In this document: positions 35,290 to 44,302 of the stretch, piece by piece
How positions within the stretch are numbered: position 1 is the stretch's first letter
Layout: each line of letters opens with the position of its first letter
NCBI GenBank assembly: GCA_910584685.1
Contig: CAJUAO010000014.1
Coordinates: 1 to 64,000 of the forward strand
From: an uncultured Lachnospiraceae bacterium
GTDB lineage: Bacteria; Bacillota; Clostridia; Lachnospirales; Lachnospiraceae
Direction: 5' to 3'
Length of the DNA stretch: 64,000 nt
Program-made: the position numbers and the translations under genes
The notes under the pieces: model-generated
Told to the model about the DNA's origin: nothing
The model's input: the letters and a program-made list of their open reading frames with translations, nothing else
The model's database searches: none

Positions 35290-35988
35290 TTATTTTATTA
35301 CTTTTGATATTTTTTTTAAAAGTCCCGGTTTTCTTCTGCTATCCGTAGCCGCTGCCTCCTTTTTTGCAAGCTGGTAATTTCTGATAGTTTCATCAAGCTT
35401 TTTAAACCGCTCCTCCTCCTGCTCCTCCTGCATACGCATAAGATAATCCATCTGCTTAATTACGGAATCGGAAACCTGCGTTGAAACTGATTTCCCCAAT
35501 GCATCATTGTTTTCCTGCAATGCTTTTACCACTATGTTTCCAAGGATAAGCTGGAACTGCTCCATTTTGTTTGCCTTTATGACCTCAGGGGATGCCTCTG
35601 CCTTTGTAAGAGAGCCGCCGCTTATTCCCTCAGAAGGCTGTATATCCTTAGAGCTTTGTATAACCTCGCCTTGTGTCTGCTCCAAGGTCTGCTCACTGTT
35701 TGTATCGTTATGTATATATCCCTCTGTTATATGCTTTATGTCGGCAGGAGTAACAGCCCTTCCATCTGTCAGCTCCGGCATAAGCATTTTAATTGCCTTA
35801 AGCAAAAACCCCTGTTCCTTAAGGTCCTTTATAGCCTTAAAAAGCGTTATAAGCCTATCTGTATAGTAACGGTGTCCCATCTCGTTTCTGGGAATTTCTA
35901 TATCAAGCTCGTCCTCCCAATACCGCAAAACATGAGCTTCCACATCCACCAGCTTTGCCGCGTCTGATATCATATAACGTTTTTCCAT
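35290..35988 (-). CDS. MerR-family transcriptional regulator
   Basis: The N-terminal winged helix-turn-helix (YMISDAAKLVDVEAHVLRYW, then PRNEMGHRYYTDRLI) is typical of MerR. After about residue 75 a long acidic, Gln/Glu-rich region follows (to about 215), with a coiled coil EEQEEERFKKLDETIRNYQL and a basic tail. No cysteine metal site is visible, so the signal is unknown. I choose ATG at 35988 after AAGGGAG; a longer start lacks a ribosome site. A promoter is visible at 36044-36071. Such RacA/MerR-like proteins with long C-termini can also act in chromosome organisation, but that is only a possibility. Confidence 0.85.
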   Translation of the reverse strand: MEKRYMISDAAKLVDVEAHVLRYWEDELDIEIPRNEMGHRYYTDRLITLFKAIKDLKEQGFLLKAIKMLMPELTDGRAVTPADIKHITEGYIHNDTNSEQTLEQTQGEVIQSSKDIQPSEGISGGSLTKAEASPEVIKANKMEQFQLILGNIVVKALQENNDALGKSVSTQVSDSVIKQMDYLMRMQEEQEEERFKKLDETIRNYQLAKKEAAATDSRRKPGLLKKISKVIK

Positions 35989-36043
35989 TTTATATCTCCC
36001 TTCAAACAACAATATAGGCTGAAAATTTTGGTCTTTATACAAT

Positions 36044-36071
36044 ATGATAGCAGAGTTTGTCCCAAAATCAA
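36044..36071 (-). promoter_or_regulatory. Promoter of the MerR gene
   Basis: On the minus strand TTGATT (36071-36066) and TATCAT (36049-36044) are separated by 16 bases, giving a 5' UTR of about 50 bases. Confidence 0.5.
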
Positions 36072-36136
36072 TTACTGCGGCTGGTAAAATTTACAAAAAA
36101 TTTTTTATTGCTGTCGAAGAAAAGGGTATAATGTAA

Positions 36137-36239
36137 CATGGAGCTGCCCCAATGAGAATTTAACATACAGGATATGACAGCGGTATATAACTGCATTTTA
36201 AATATCCTGTACATTTTTTCTTAATGGGACAACTCCATG
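36137..36239. other. Triple-nested hairpin between FucO-type and MerR genes
   Basis: Outer arms 36137-36158 / 36218-36239 pair over 22 positions with 4 differences. Inside, TACAGGATAT / ATATCCTGTA (36166-36175 / 36202-36211) is perfect. Innermost GCGGT-ATATA-ACTGC (36180-36194) forms a 5-bp stem. There is no T-run after it on either strand, so it is not a classical terminator. Confidence 0.7.
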
Positions 36240-36270
36240 CTGTCATAATTATTTTGTACTATTATAGCTT

Positions 36271-37419
36271 TTACAGTAAAGCCTTATACAATCCTATAAT
36301 ATCCTCCAGAGAAGCATCCTTAGGGTTTCCCGGCGTACATGCGTCTGCAACTGCGCTTTCTGCGAGGAACTGTATATCCTCCTCCTTAACGATTTCCTTA
36401 AGGTCGGCAGGAATGCCAACGTCTGTGGAAAGCTTCTGTACGGCGTCTACCGCCGCCTTTCTGTACTGGTCAGGAGTCATATTTTCTGTTCCCTCAACAC
36501 CCATAGCCTGGGCAATATATTTATATTTATCTCCTGTAGCGTCTGCATTAAATGCCATAACCGTAGGAAGCAATATGGCGTTTGCCACTCCGTGAGGAGT
36601 ATCGTATACGGCTCCAAGGGCATGAGCCATAGAGTGAACTATACCAAGTCCTACATTTGAGAAGCCCATACCGGCAACATACTGTCCAAGGGCCATGTCC
36701 TCTCTTCCCTTTGGCGTATTTTCCACCGCATCTCTCAAGGAACGGGAAATAATTTCTATTGCCTTCAAATGGAACATATCTGACAGCTCCCATGCTCCCT
36801 TTGTTATATATCCCTCAATAGCGTGAGTCAGGGCATCCATTCCTGTTGCCGCTGTCAATCCCTTAGGCATAGACGACATCATGTCCGAATCTACAACTGC
36901 TATAACAGGAATATCATGTGGGTCCACACATACAAATTTTCTCTTTTTTTCCACATCTGTTATAACGTAATTAATGGTAACCTCTGCCGCCGTGCCTGCC
37001 GTAGTAGGAACTGCTATAATAGGCACGCATGGCTTTGTGGTAGGGGCAACGCCCTCCAAGCTTCTTACGTCTGCAAACTCAGGATTGTTAATAATAATTC
37101 CTACAGCCTTGGCCGTATCCATAGATGAGCCGCCTCCAATAGCAATAATATAATCTGCTCCTGCTGCCTTAAAAGCCGCCACTCCCGTCTGGACATTTTC
37201 TATGGTAGGATTCGGCTTAATATCCGAATACAGCTCATAGGCAAGTCCTGCTTCGTCCAAAAGCTTTGTAACCTTTCCTGTCACGCCAAACTTTACAAGG
37301 TCCGGGTCTGAGCATACAAATGCTTTCTTATATCCCCTTCCCTTAGCCTCGTTCACAATCTCTTTAATGGCTCCTGCTCCGTGATAAGATGTTTCGTTAA
37401 GTATAAATCTGTTTGCCAT
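36271..37419 (-). CDS. Iron-dependent alcohol dehydrogenase (lactaldehyde reductase-like)
   Basis: A group III metal-dependent alcohol dehydrogenase with 382 residues, exactly the FucO size. It has the NAD-binding GGGSSMDTAK (about 97) and metal ligands Asp/His in GMDALTHAIEGY, HSMAHALG and DTPHGVANA. The closest known type reduces L-lactaldehyde to 1,2-propanediol during fucose or rhamnose fermentation; other small aldehydes are possible. I choose ATG at 37419 after AAGGGAG. No fucose or rhamnose genes are nearby. Confidence 0.88.
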   Translation of the reverse strand: MANRFILNETSYHGAGAIKEIVNEAKGRGYKKAFVCSDPDLVKFGVTGKVTKLLDEAGLAYELYSDIKPNPTIENVQTGVAAFKAAGADYIIAIGGGSSMDTAKAVGIIINNPEFADVRSLEGVAPTTKPCVPIIAVPTTAGTAAEVTINYVITDVEKKRKFVCVDPHDIPVIAVVDSDMMSSMPKGLTAATGMDALTHAIEGYITKGAWELSDMFHLKAIEIISRSLRDAVENTPKGREDMALGQYVAGMGFSNVGLGIVHSMAHALGAVYDTPHGVANAILLPTVMAFNADATGDKYKYIAQAMGVEGTENMTPDQYRKAAVDAVQKLSTDVGIPADLKEIVKEEDIQFLAESAVADACTPGNPKDASLEDIIGLYKALL

Positions 37420-37632
37420 TTTTAATTCTCCCTTCTGCTGCAGATAGGCTGCGGCTCCTTTTTCAAAAATATACATATAAACATTTTAAACGCAAATTTA
37501 CTTTAATAAATTAACACCTATAAATTATGATATTTTTGATTACGTACTTATTTTTACATTTTATGGATATATTTATTATACATTATTTAAAGACCATATT
37601 CAAGGTAATGTATAAAACAGATGCATTTTATC

Positions 37633-37722
37633 TATGTAAAAAAACGTAGTCTGCCGACACCTGCAAATTCGGTGAAGTCGAATTTGTGACTGCATAACGA
37701 AGTTTTATATTATACAAAAAAG
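37633..37722 (+). repeat. Dispersed structured intergenic repeat, copy B (partial)
   Basis: It shares with copies A and C the segment CTGCAAATTCGG-TGAAG-TCGAATTTG (hairpin 2) and the distal box TTTTATATTATACAAAA. Hairpin 1 is not recognisable. It runs antisense to both flanking genes. Confidence 0.65.
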
Positions 37723-37762
37723 AGAACCATAACATGATACAATCAAGCTACGATTCTCTTTA
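37714..37762 (-). terminator. Terminator of the hydratase gene
   Basis: On the minus strand AAGAGAATCGTA pairs with TATGGTTCTCTT (two G-T wobbles), followed by TTTTTGTATAA, beginning about 20 bases after the stop codon. Confidence 0.65.
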
Positions 37763-37779
37763 ACTAATAAACTGCTTAT

Positions 37780-40068
37780 TTATTTCCTATTATAATTTAT
37801 AAGGCATCCCTTTAAAATAATATCTCTCTCGTCATCCGTAAGCTCGCCCAGCTTAAGGGTAAATTCCCTAAGCTCTGCTCCCTTTACAACATAAGCCTTT
37901 ATATCTGTAAGCTTATCCTTTATTGCCGAGGCAATACCCGGAATAAAGATATAATCGCCCTTTTTAAACGGAAGCTCCTCCTCCTCAAATATAAACGGAA
38001 GCATTCCCCAGTTTATAAGATTTGAACGGTATCTTTTTGTGGCATATTCCTTTGCAATATTTGCCCAGCCGCCAAGCACCTTCTGACATGACGCCGCCTG
38101 CTCCCTTGCAGAGCCGTCCCCCGGCTTTATGGCATATATGGTTGAGCCTATGCCAAACTGATTGTGATGAAGCTTTGGAAATTTCTCCTTTATAACCTTC
38201 ATGGCTGCTCCAAGCTCAGGAAGCGCATCGCATGGACATTCATCTTTGAGCCTTGCATTTTCCGCTGCCTGTATTTCCTTTGCAAGTCCTACATATTCAG
38301 GGTCCTTTCTTGAAAGGGTAAACTCTGCAAGTCCAAGAGGATTTGAGCGGTATGATGAGGTTTCTCCCGACGGAATAAGCTCGTCCGTAGTAGTGACAGG
38401 GTCATGTATCTCTGAAACCACCTTAAGGACAAGATTTTCAGTAAGAGCCGACATTTTAGGCCAATCCTTAATATTCGGACCAAATTTAATCTCCACCGAA
38501 TCATCTGCCACACCCTTGGAATCAAATACTCTGTTTGCATATATAGTACTGTCAAAATGATATTTCGGCGACGTATATTCAACGTCTATATCAGTAGCTG
38601 CCGTAAGGTAACCCTTATTTGCCGCCGTGGCAGCTATTGAACGTGCATCCATAAGCGCTACGGAAGATATCTGCCCGTTCTGAAGCTTAGAGCCCTCCCT
38701 GTTAGGGAAGTTTCTTGTAGAATGACGTATGCTGAAGGCATTGTTTGAAGGAGTGTCTCCTGCTCCAAAGCAAGGACCGCAAAATGCTGTTTTAACAATA
38801 GCTCCTGTTCCTATAAGCTCAGCCAGCTTCCCATTTTTGGCAAGCTCCATATAAATAGGCGTGCTTGCAGGGTATACGCTTAATGTAAATTCATCTGCGC
38901 CTATGCTCTTTCCCTTGAGTATATCCGCTGCGTCGCATATATTCTCAAAGCCGCCGCCTGCGCAGCCTGCAATAATTCCCTGCTCCACATAAAGCCTTCC
39001 GTCTCTTACCTTGTCTGTAAGCTTAAAGTCAACCTTTCCGTCAAGGCTTACAAGGGCCTTTTCCTCCACATCATGGAGAATATCCATAAGATTATTATTC
39101 AGCTCCTCTATGGTATATGTATTGCTTGGGTGGAACGGCATAGCTATCATTGGCTTTATTTTGCTTAAATCAACATATACCATACCATCATAGTAAGCGG
39201 TCTCTCCCGGATTTAACTCCTTATAATCCTCAGCTCTGCCGTGAATATCATAAAATTCCTTTATTTTGTCATCTGTTCTCCATATTGAGGAAAGACATGT
39301 AGTCTCTGTGGTCATAACGTCGACGCCAATACGGAAATCTGCGCTGAGGCTTGATACTCCCGGCCCTACAAATTCCATTACCTTATTTTTTACATATCCG
39401 TTTCCAAATACTGCTCCGATAATGGCAAGGGCAACATCCTGAGGGCCAACGCCCTTTGCCGGCTCCCCTGTCAAATATATACCTACTACCTCCGGCATGT
39501 TTATATCATAGGTCTGCTCTAAAAGCTGCTTTACAAGCTCAGGACCGCCTTCGCCCATGGCCATTGTACCAAGAGCGCCATACCTTGTGTGGGAATCGGA
39601 GCCAAGTATCATCCTTCCCCCTCCTGCAAGCATTTCTCTTGCATACTGATGTATAACTGCCTGATGAGGCGGAACATATACGCCGCCGTACTTCTTTGCA
39701 CAGGTAAGACCAAACATGTGGTCATCCTCATTTATTGTACCGCCTACTGCGCAAAGGCTGTTATGGCAGTTTGTAAGGACATATGGAATCGGAAATCTTG
39801 TAAGTCCTGACGCTCTTGCCGTCTGTATTATACCTACGAAAGTTATATCATGTGACGTAAGCTTATCAAATTTTATCATAAGCTTATCCATATTTCCTGA
39901 TGTGTTATGATTTTTAAGTATTCCGTATGCTATTGTATTTTTGGCTGCATCTTCTCTTGATACTGATTTTCCAAGCCTGCTTTCCAGCACCGCATCAGTG
40001 TCGCCGTTTACCTCCACCACGTCGGCTCCGTTTAAGAGAAATGCTCCGCCTTTGCTTAACTTAATCAT
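37780..40068 (-). CDS. Aconitase-superfamily hydratase (YbhJ-like)
   Basis: The 762-residue protein has the aconitase layout: a three-part core with candidate [4Fe-4S] ligands in GCAGGGFENI and the C-x2-C of FCGPCFGAGD, followed by the active-site stretch FSIRHSTRNFPNREGSK. The C-terminal swivel domain ends with ATKRYRSNLINWGMLP. It contains LGSDSHTRYGALG, the substrate-binding loop. Similarity is to the 'hydratase' YbhJ branch rather than citrate-cycle aconitase; the true substrate is unknown. I choose ATG at 40068 (GGAG 6 bases upstream). It is monocistronic between glgB and the alcohol dehydrogenase. Confidence 0.85.
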   Translation of the reverse strand: MIKLSKGGAFLLNGADVVEVNGDTDAVLESRLGKSVSREDAAKNTIAYGILKNHNTSGNMDKLMIKFDKLTSHDITFVGIIQTARASGLTRFPIPYVLTNCHNSLCAVGGTINEDDHMFGLTCAKKYGGVYVPPHQAVIHQYAREMLAGGGRMILGSDSHTRYGALGTMAMGEGGPELVKQLLEQTYDINMPEVVGIYLTGEPAKGVGPQDVALAIIGAVFGNGYVKNKVMEFVGPGVSSLSADFRIGVDVMTTETTCLSSIWRTDDKIKEFYDIHGRAEDYKELNPGETAYYDGMVYVDLSKIKPMIAMPFHPSNTYTIEELNNNLMDILHDVEEKALVSLDGKVDFKLTDKVRDGRLYVEQGIIAGCAGGGFENICDAADILKGKSIGADEFTLSVYPASTPIYMELAKNGKLAELIGTGAIVKTAFCGPCFGAGDTPSNNAFSIRHSTRNFPNREGSKLQNGQISSVALMDARSIAATAANKGYLTAATDIDVEYTSPKYHFDSTIYANRVFDSKGVADDSVEIKFGPNIKDWPKMSALTENLVLKVVSEIHDPVTTTDELIPSGETSSYRSNPLGLAEFTLSRKDPEYVGLAKEIQAAENARLKDECPCDALPELGAAMKVIKEKFPKLHHNQFGIGSTIYAIKPGDGSAREQAASCQKVLGGWANIAKEYATKRYRSNLINWGMLPFIFEEEELPFKKGDYIFIPGIASAIKDKLTDIKAYVVKGAELREFTLKLGELTDDERDIILKGCLINYNRK

Positions 40069-40174
40069 TATTTTCTCCATTCCTGCGCTCTGCCTGTCAG
40101 GGGAATGTTTTTGTATTCCGCCTTATAAATTTTCCTCAAGACATACGCACATTTATTTTTGTTTATACTTACCG

Positions 40175-40206
40175 AAAGACGCAGATGTTTTGACACCTGC
40201 GTCTTT
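40175..40206 (-). terminator. Hairpin downstream of glgB
   Basis: A perfect 10-bp stem (AAAGACGCAG / CTGCGTCTTT, 12-base loop) lies 57 bases after the glgB stop. The T-run on the minus strand is short (CTTTCGG), so termination may be partial. Confidence 0.55.
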
Positions 40207-40262
40207 ATATTTGTACCATATTTTCAATGATTATTCAAGGGTTATTCTTGGCAATATACATT

Positions 40263-42191
40263 TCAAAATTCTAAAACGAGCGCCTCAAAAGGTCTTAAAT
40301 GTATATTCAGCCTGTATGGAAGCTTATCACACTCCTCCTTTACAGCCTTGTATTTAACCGTAGGCTCCAGCTTTTCTTCGTCACATCTGGCAAGATATAC
40401 TCCCAGCGTGTCCTCCTCCGTGGTTTCTGAATAGCTTGAAAGCACCTGCTTATAAACCCCTTCTTTTGGAACTCCTACACAATAATCCGGCCTGTCTATA
40501 GGCGTAAAGTTGCATATAAACAGCAATGCGCCTTTATAATCTTTCGGCGTTCTTCGGATAAAGCTGAATATGCTTCTGTCTGCGTCATCGGCATTTACCC
40601 ACTCAAAGCTTCTTCCGTCGCTGTCATACTTATATAGCGCCGGATATTTTTTATACATGGTAAGGAGCCTGTGTACATACTCCTTCATTTCCATATGAAG
40701 AGGCTCGTTTAAAAGATACCATTCTATCTCCTTGGCCTCGCTCCACTCATGTATCATGGCAAACTCCTGTCCCATAAACAAAAGCTTCTTGCCAGGATGA
40801 CCAAACATAAAGGTATACGCTCCCTTAAGATTTGCAAACTTATCTACAGTGTAGCCCGGCATTTTATTTATCATTGAGCACTTTAAATGCACCACCTCGT
40901 CATGGGAAAGCACCAGTATGTAATTTTCGCTGTTGGCATAGGTTAAGCTAAAGGTTGCCTTATTATGATTTCCCTTCCTGAACAGCGGGTCTGCCTTCAT
41001 ATATTCAAGGAAGTCATTCATCCATCCCATATTCCACTTAAATGAAAATCCTAAGCCTCCCTTTTCCACGTCTCCCGTCACCATAGGGAATGCCGTTGAT
41101 TCCTCAGCTATAACAAAAGCTCTCTTTTGACGCTTTTTCATAATACTGTTTAAATGCTTTAAAAATTCTATAGCCTCAAGGTTTTTATTGTCTCCGTACT
41201 TATTTCTTACCCAGTCTCCGTCTCTTCTTCCATAGTCAAGATACAGCATAGACGCAACTGCGTCTACCCTAAGACCGTCTATATGATACTTATCAATCCA
41301 GAACAGGGCATTTGCTATAAGAAATCCCCTTACCTCATTTTTTTCGTAGTTAAACACCTTTGTTCCCCAATCGGCATGCTCTCCCTTTCTTGGGTCTGGG
41401 TACTCATAAAGAGGCGTTCCGTCAAACTCTGCCAGCCCGAATGCGTCCTTTGGGAAATGGGCAGGAACCCAGTCAAGAATAACGCCTATGTCATTTCTAT
41501 GCATTTTATTTACAAAGTACATAAACTCACTTGGACCGCCGTATCTGGAGGTCGGCGAATAATAGCCTGTCACCTGATAACCCCATGAGCCGTCAAAGGG
41601 ATGCTCCGCTATTCCCATAAGCTCCACATGGGTATAGCCCATCTCCTTTATATACGGCACCAGTTTATCCGCCAATGTTTTATAATCTAAGAAGCCGTCC
41701 TCACCTCTGCTGTAATCCTTTTTCCATGAGCCAAGATGAACTTCATATATTGCCATAGGTCTTTCAGAATGATTTACTTTTTCCTGTTTTTCAATCCATC
41801 TTGAATCACTCCATTTAAAATGGTCAATATCAGCTATCTTAGACGCTGTACCCGGTCTAAGCTCACTGTGAAAGGCATAGGGGTCTGCCTTATATAGCAG
41901 ACGCCCGTCTCTTGTCCTTATAACATATTTATACATATCCCATTTTTTTGCATTTGGAATAAAAGCCTCCCATATGCCGGATGTTCCAAGCTCCTCCATT
42001 ATATTGACATTCATATCCCATTGGTTAAATTCCCCAATAACACTTACTCCCACTGCGTTAGGCGCCCAAACGGCAAAATATACGCCCTTTTTTCCGTCAA
42101 TTTCTGCAAAATGTGCACCCATTTTATTGTATATCTCATAATGGTTTCCCTCTGCAAAAACGTATCTGTCAGCTTCCGTAATAAAGTTCAT
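40263..42191 (-). CDS. glgB: 1,4-alpha-glucan branching enzyme
   Basis: The enzyme makes alpha-1,6 branches in glycogen. The N-terminal CBM48 (GVYFAVWAPNAVGVSVIGEF, about residue 35) precedes the GH13 barrel with all catalytic residues: nucleophile Asp in DGLRVDAVAS, acid/base Glu in VIAEESTAFP and Asp in LSHDEVVH. The 642-residue length is normal. I choose ATG at 42191 after GGAGGTAGAACTA rather than the TTG five codons upstream. No other glg gene is adjacent. Confidence 0.95.
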   Translation of the reverse strand: MNFITEADRYVFAEGNHYEIYNKMGAHFAEIDGKKGVYFAVWAPNAVGVSVIGEFNQWDMNVNIMEELGTSGIWEAFIPNAKKWDMYKYVIRTRDGRLLYKADPYAFHSELRPGTASKIADIDHFKWSDSRWIEKQEKVNHSERPMAIYEVHLGSWKKDYSRGEDGFLDYKTLADKLVPYIKEMGYTHVELMGIAEHPFDGSWGYQVTGYYSPTSRYGGPSEFMYFVNKMHRNDIGVILDWVPAHFPKDAFGLAEFDGTPLYEYPDPRKGEHADWGTKVFNYEKNEVRGFLIANALFWIDKYHIDGLRVDAVASMLYLDYGRRDGDWVRNKYGDNKNLEAIEFLKHLNSIMKKRQKRAFVIAEESTAFPMVTGDVEKGGLGFSFKWNMGWMNDFLEYMKADPLFRKGNHNKATFSLTYANSENYILVLSHDEVVHLKCSMINKMPGYTVDKFANLKGAYTFMFGHPGKKLLFMGQEFAMIHEWSEAKEIEWYLLNEPLHMEMKEYVHRLLTMYKKYPALYKYDSDGRSFEWVNADDADRSIFSFIRRTPKDYKGALLFICNFTPIDRPDYCVGVPKEGVYKQVLSSYSETTEEDTLGVYLARCDEEKLEPTVKYKAVKEECDKLPYRLNIHLRPFEALVLEF

Positions 42192-42249
42192 TAGTTCTAC
42201 CTCCAAAGTAACATAATTTGATATCTTTTATTATCACGTCTCATAAATA

Positions 42250-42297
42250 TCAAAAAGATAATCCTACGGCAATTATACCATAAGACTATCTTTTTTT
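42250..42297 (-). terminator. Terminator of the flagellin-fliS operon
   Basis: On the minus strand AAAGATAGTCTTATGG pairs with CCGTAGGATTATCTTT (G-T wobbles) and runs into TTGATATT. It lies about 105 bases beyond the fliS stop and upstream of glgB. Confidence 0.6.
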
Positions 42298-42402
42298 CTA
42301 CATTTATATCCCTTTTTCCAAAATTTTTATACAACTGGTCATTTTCAAAAAACAATACCGGATAAAATATAATTATTATGACAATGCAAGTATTGGAAGC
42401 CT

Positions 42403-42861
42403 TTAATTTCTTACCACAAATTCATTAAGCCTGCTGTTTCTTCCATATGTATATCCTGCATATATCTCCTGACTGTTTTCCATCAGCTTCTGTCCGTTCT
42501 CATCCTTGCCTGCAATATCCTCATAGGCTTCCCCTATGCTTTTCATGACATTTATTCCGCTTTCAAGATTTTCATCAGTATATGCTGCGTTTGCATGTAT
42601 AAGTACTCTCTTTACATACATATAAAGACTTAACAGATTTCCTGATATAGGATATTTCATATCGAGGCTTGACGATAAATTATCTACAAAATCCATGGCC
42701 TTTTTTATATAGAAGGAAAACATTTTTTTGTCGCCTTCCTTTAATGATGACCTTGCATCCTGCATATATTCCGCTGCAATCTCGCAGGTTATAGCTACAA
42801 GCTGACCTCTTGAGCTTTGCGATATACGCACTGCATATTCATTTATCCTTTCCTTATTCAT
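42403..42861 (-). CDS. fliS: Flagellar export chaperone FliS-like
   Basis: A 152-residue helical protein encoded 15 bases after flagellin. Its first 125 residues fit the FliS four-helix bundle (NEYAVRISQSSRGQLVAITCEIA, then MDFVDNLSSSLDMKYPISGNLLSLYMYVKR). FliS binds the C-terminal helix of flagellin and prevents early polymerisation before export. The last 30 residues (SQEIYAGYTYGRNSRLNEFVV) extend beyond typical FliS. AGGAGG precedes the start. Confidence 0.82.
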   Translation of the reverse strand: MNKERINEYAVRISQSSRGQLVAITCEIAAEYMQDARSSLKEGDKKMFSFYIKKAMDFVDNLSSSLDMKYPISGNLLSLYMYVKRVLIHANAAYTDENLESGINVMKSIGEAYEDIAGKDENGQKLMENSQEIYAGYTYGRNSRLNEFVVRN

Positions 42862-42876
42862 ACATCCTCCTGCTTA

Positions 42877-44277
42877 TTACTGTAAAAGCTGCAGCACCTT
42901 ATCTGTCATCTGATTTGCATGGGCAAGCATAGACGTGGCTGCCTGTGTCATAACATTATATGTAGTATACTTTGTCATTTCATCTGCCATGTCAACGTCC
43001 TCTATTCTTGAAAGGGACGCCGTCATATTTTCCTCTGTAATCTCCAATGAAGATACCGTATGCTCCATTCTATTCTGATATGCGCCTATTGTGGAACGTA
43101 TCTCTGAAATGCGGTTAATAGCGTCATTTGAAATAGTTATAGCCTCTCCGCAGCCTCGTGAAGTAAGTGCATTTATTTTATCCAGTCCTAAGCTTTTTGC
43201 GCTAACCTCCGGTATCTCTATATCAAGCTCCTGATACTCGTTGGCTCCTACCTGTATAGTCATAGGTCCTACGTCAGTCACTCCAAGGCTTATTCTCTGT
43301 GCAGCCGTCGTTCCCATATTGTCGCCTATCTGTATTCTCATCTCAAAGCCGTTATAATCCTTTACGGTAACCTCTCTTCCTGAAACCGTACATGATGCCG
43401 ATGCGCTGAATAATGAGTTGTCTGTTTTGACATATAAATCTGCAGAGCCATCCTGTCCTTCAACCCTTACATCCTTATCAGGAAGTCCAAGCTCTGCCGC
43501 CATTTCTTCACTGGTAGATATTTCAACGGTTTCCTCTGAGCCATACCTCTCCTGTGTAAATGTAAACACTGCGCTTGACGTAAGGCTTCCTGTATATGAT
43601 ATGCTTAAATCGGTTTTATCCCCTGCCTTTACAAGCTTTTCATATACATCCTGAAGTGAATCATTCTCTGAAAGCTCTACCTTTGCTCCGTTTAATACAA
43701 AGGAACCGTTTGGTATGTTTCCGTCGGTAAGTGCGCCTAATGAAAAAGATGCCTGTGTTGCAGTATCCTGATACATAATCATGTAATCTCCGGCCGGAAC
43801 CGTGCTTGACACATACGTTATATCCGCATAATCTACGGCAGAATATGTTCTTCTGGCAAATGTTCCGTCAAGCAGTGTCTGGGTATTAAAATCAGTATCC
43901 TTTGCAACTCTGTCTATCTCGTCTCTTATCTGCGCTATTTCATCCATAATGGCTACCCTGTCATCATCAGAATTCGTATCTGACGCGCCCTGAACTGACA
44001 GCTCATTTAATCTCTGAAGCATTGAATGTATCTCCGTAAGCGCTCCCTCTGCCGTCTCCACCACTGATATACCGTCATTTGTATTCTGTGTAGCCCTGTC
44101 AAGATTTCTTATCTGCGCTTTCATTTTTACCGAAAGAGATGCTCCTACCGGATTATCCTTTATATTTAACAGCTTATTTCCTGATGACAGCTTTTCAAGT
44201 GATGATGCTAATTTACTGTCTGTCGTATTAAGCTGATAGCATGCCCTTAGCGCCGCCACGTTTGTGTTTATTCTCAT
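42877..44277 (-). CDS. Flagellin
   Basis: The conserved N-terminal D0/D1 (MRINTNVAALRACYQLNTT, LSSGNKLLNIKDNPVGASLS) and C-terminal D1/D0 (AATSMLAHANQMTDKVLQLLQ in essence) flank a variable region of about 235 residues (150-385), with a FlgL/flagellin hook-like beta module (SGREVTVKDYNGFEMRIQIG). It is the main filament protein, exported by the flagellar type III system. There is no signal peptide, as expected. TGGAGG precedes ATG. It sits in a block with the DUF6240-like gene upstream and fliS downstream. Confidence 0.95.
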   Translation of the reverse strand: MRINTNVAALRACYQLNTTDSKLASSLEKLSSGNKLLNIKDNPVGASLSVKMKAQIRNLDRATQNTNDGISVVETAEGALTEIHSMLQRLNELSVQGASDTNSDDDRVAIMDEIAQIRDEIDRVAKDTDFNTQTLLDGTFARRTYSAVDYADITYVSSTVPAGDYMIMYQDTATQASFSLGALTDGNIPNGSFVLNGAKVELSENDSLQDVYEKLVKAGDKTDLSISYTGSLTSSAVFTFTQERYGSEETVEISTSEEMAAELGLPDKDVRVEGQDGSADLYVKTDNSLFSASASCTVSGREVTVKDYNGFEMRIQIGDNMGTTAAQRISLGVTDVGPMTIQVGANEYQELDIEIPEVSAKSLGLDKINALTSRGCGEAITISNDAINRISEIRSTIGAYQNRMEHTVSSLEITEENMTASLSRIEDVDMADEMTKYTTYNVMTQAATSMLAHANQMTDKVLQLLQ

Positions 44278-44302
44278 ATTGTACCTCCATTTTCTAATAA
44301 CC

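Larger units (their letters stand above)
37420..37779. other. Intergenic region upstream of the alcohol dehydrogenase
   Basis: This 360-base AT-rich region carries repeat copy B (37633-37722, plus orientation) and the terminator of the hydratase gene (37714-37762). No obvious Rex site (TTGTTAA...TTAACAA) is seen near the alcohol dehydrogenase start. Confidence 0.5.

Noticed and set aside
37420..37779. Rex-binding site upstream of the alcohol dehydrogenase
   Set aside because: No TTGTTAA-N4-TTAACAA-like palindrome could be found; only AT-rich partial matches occur.
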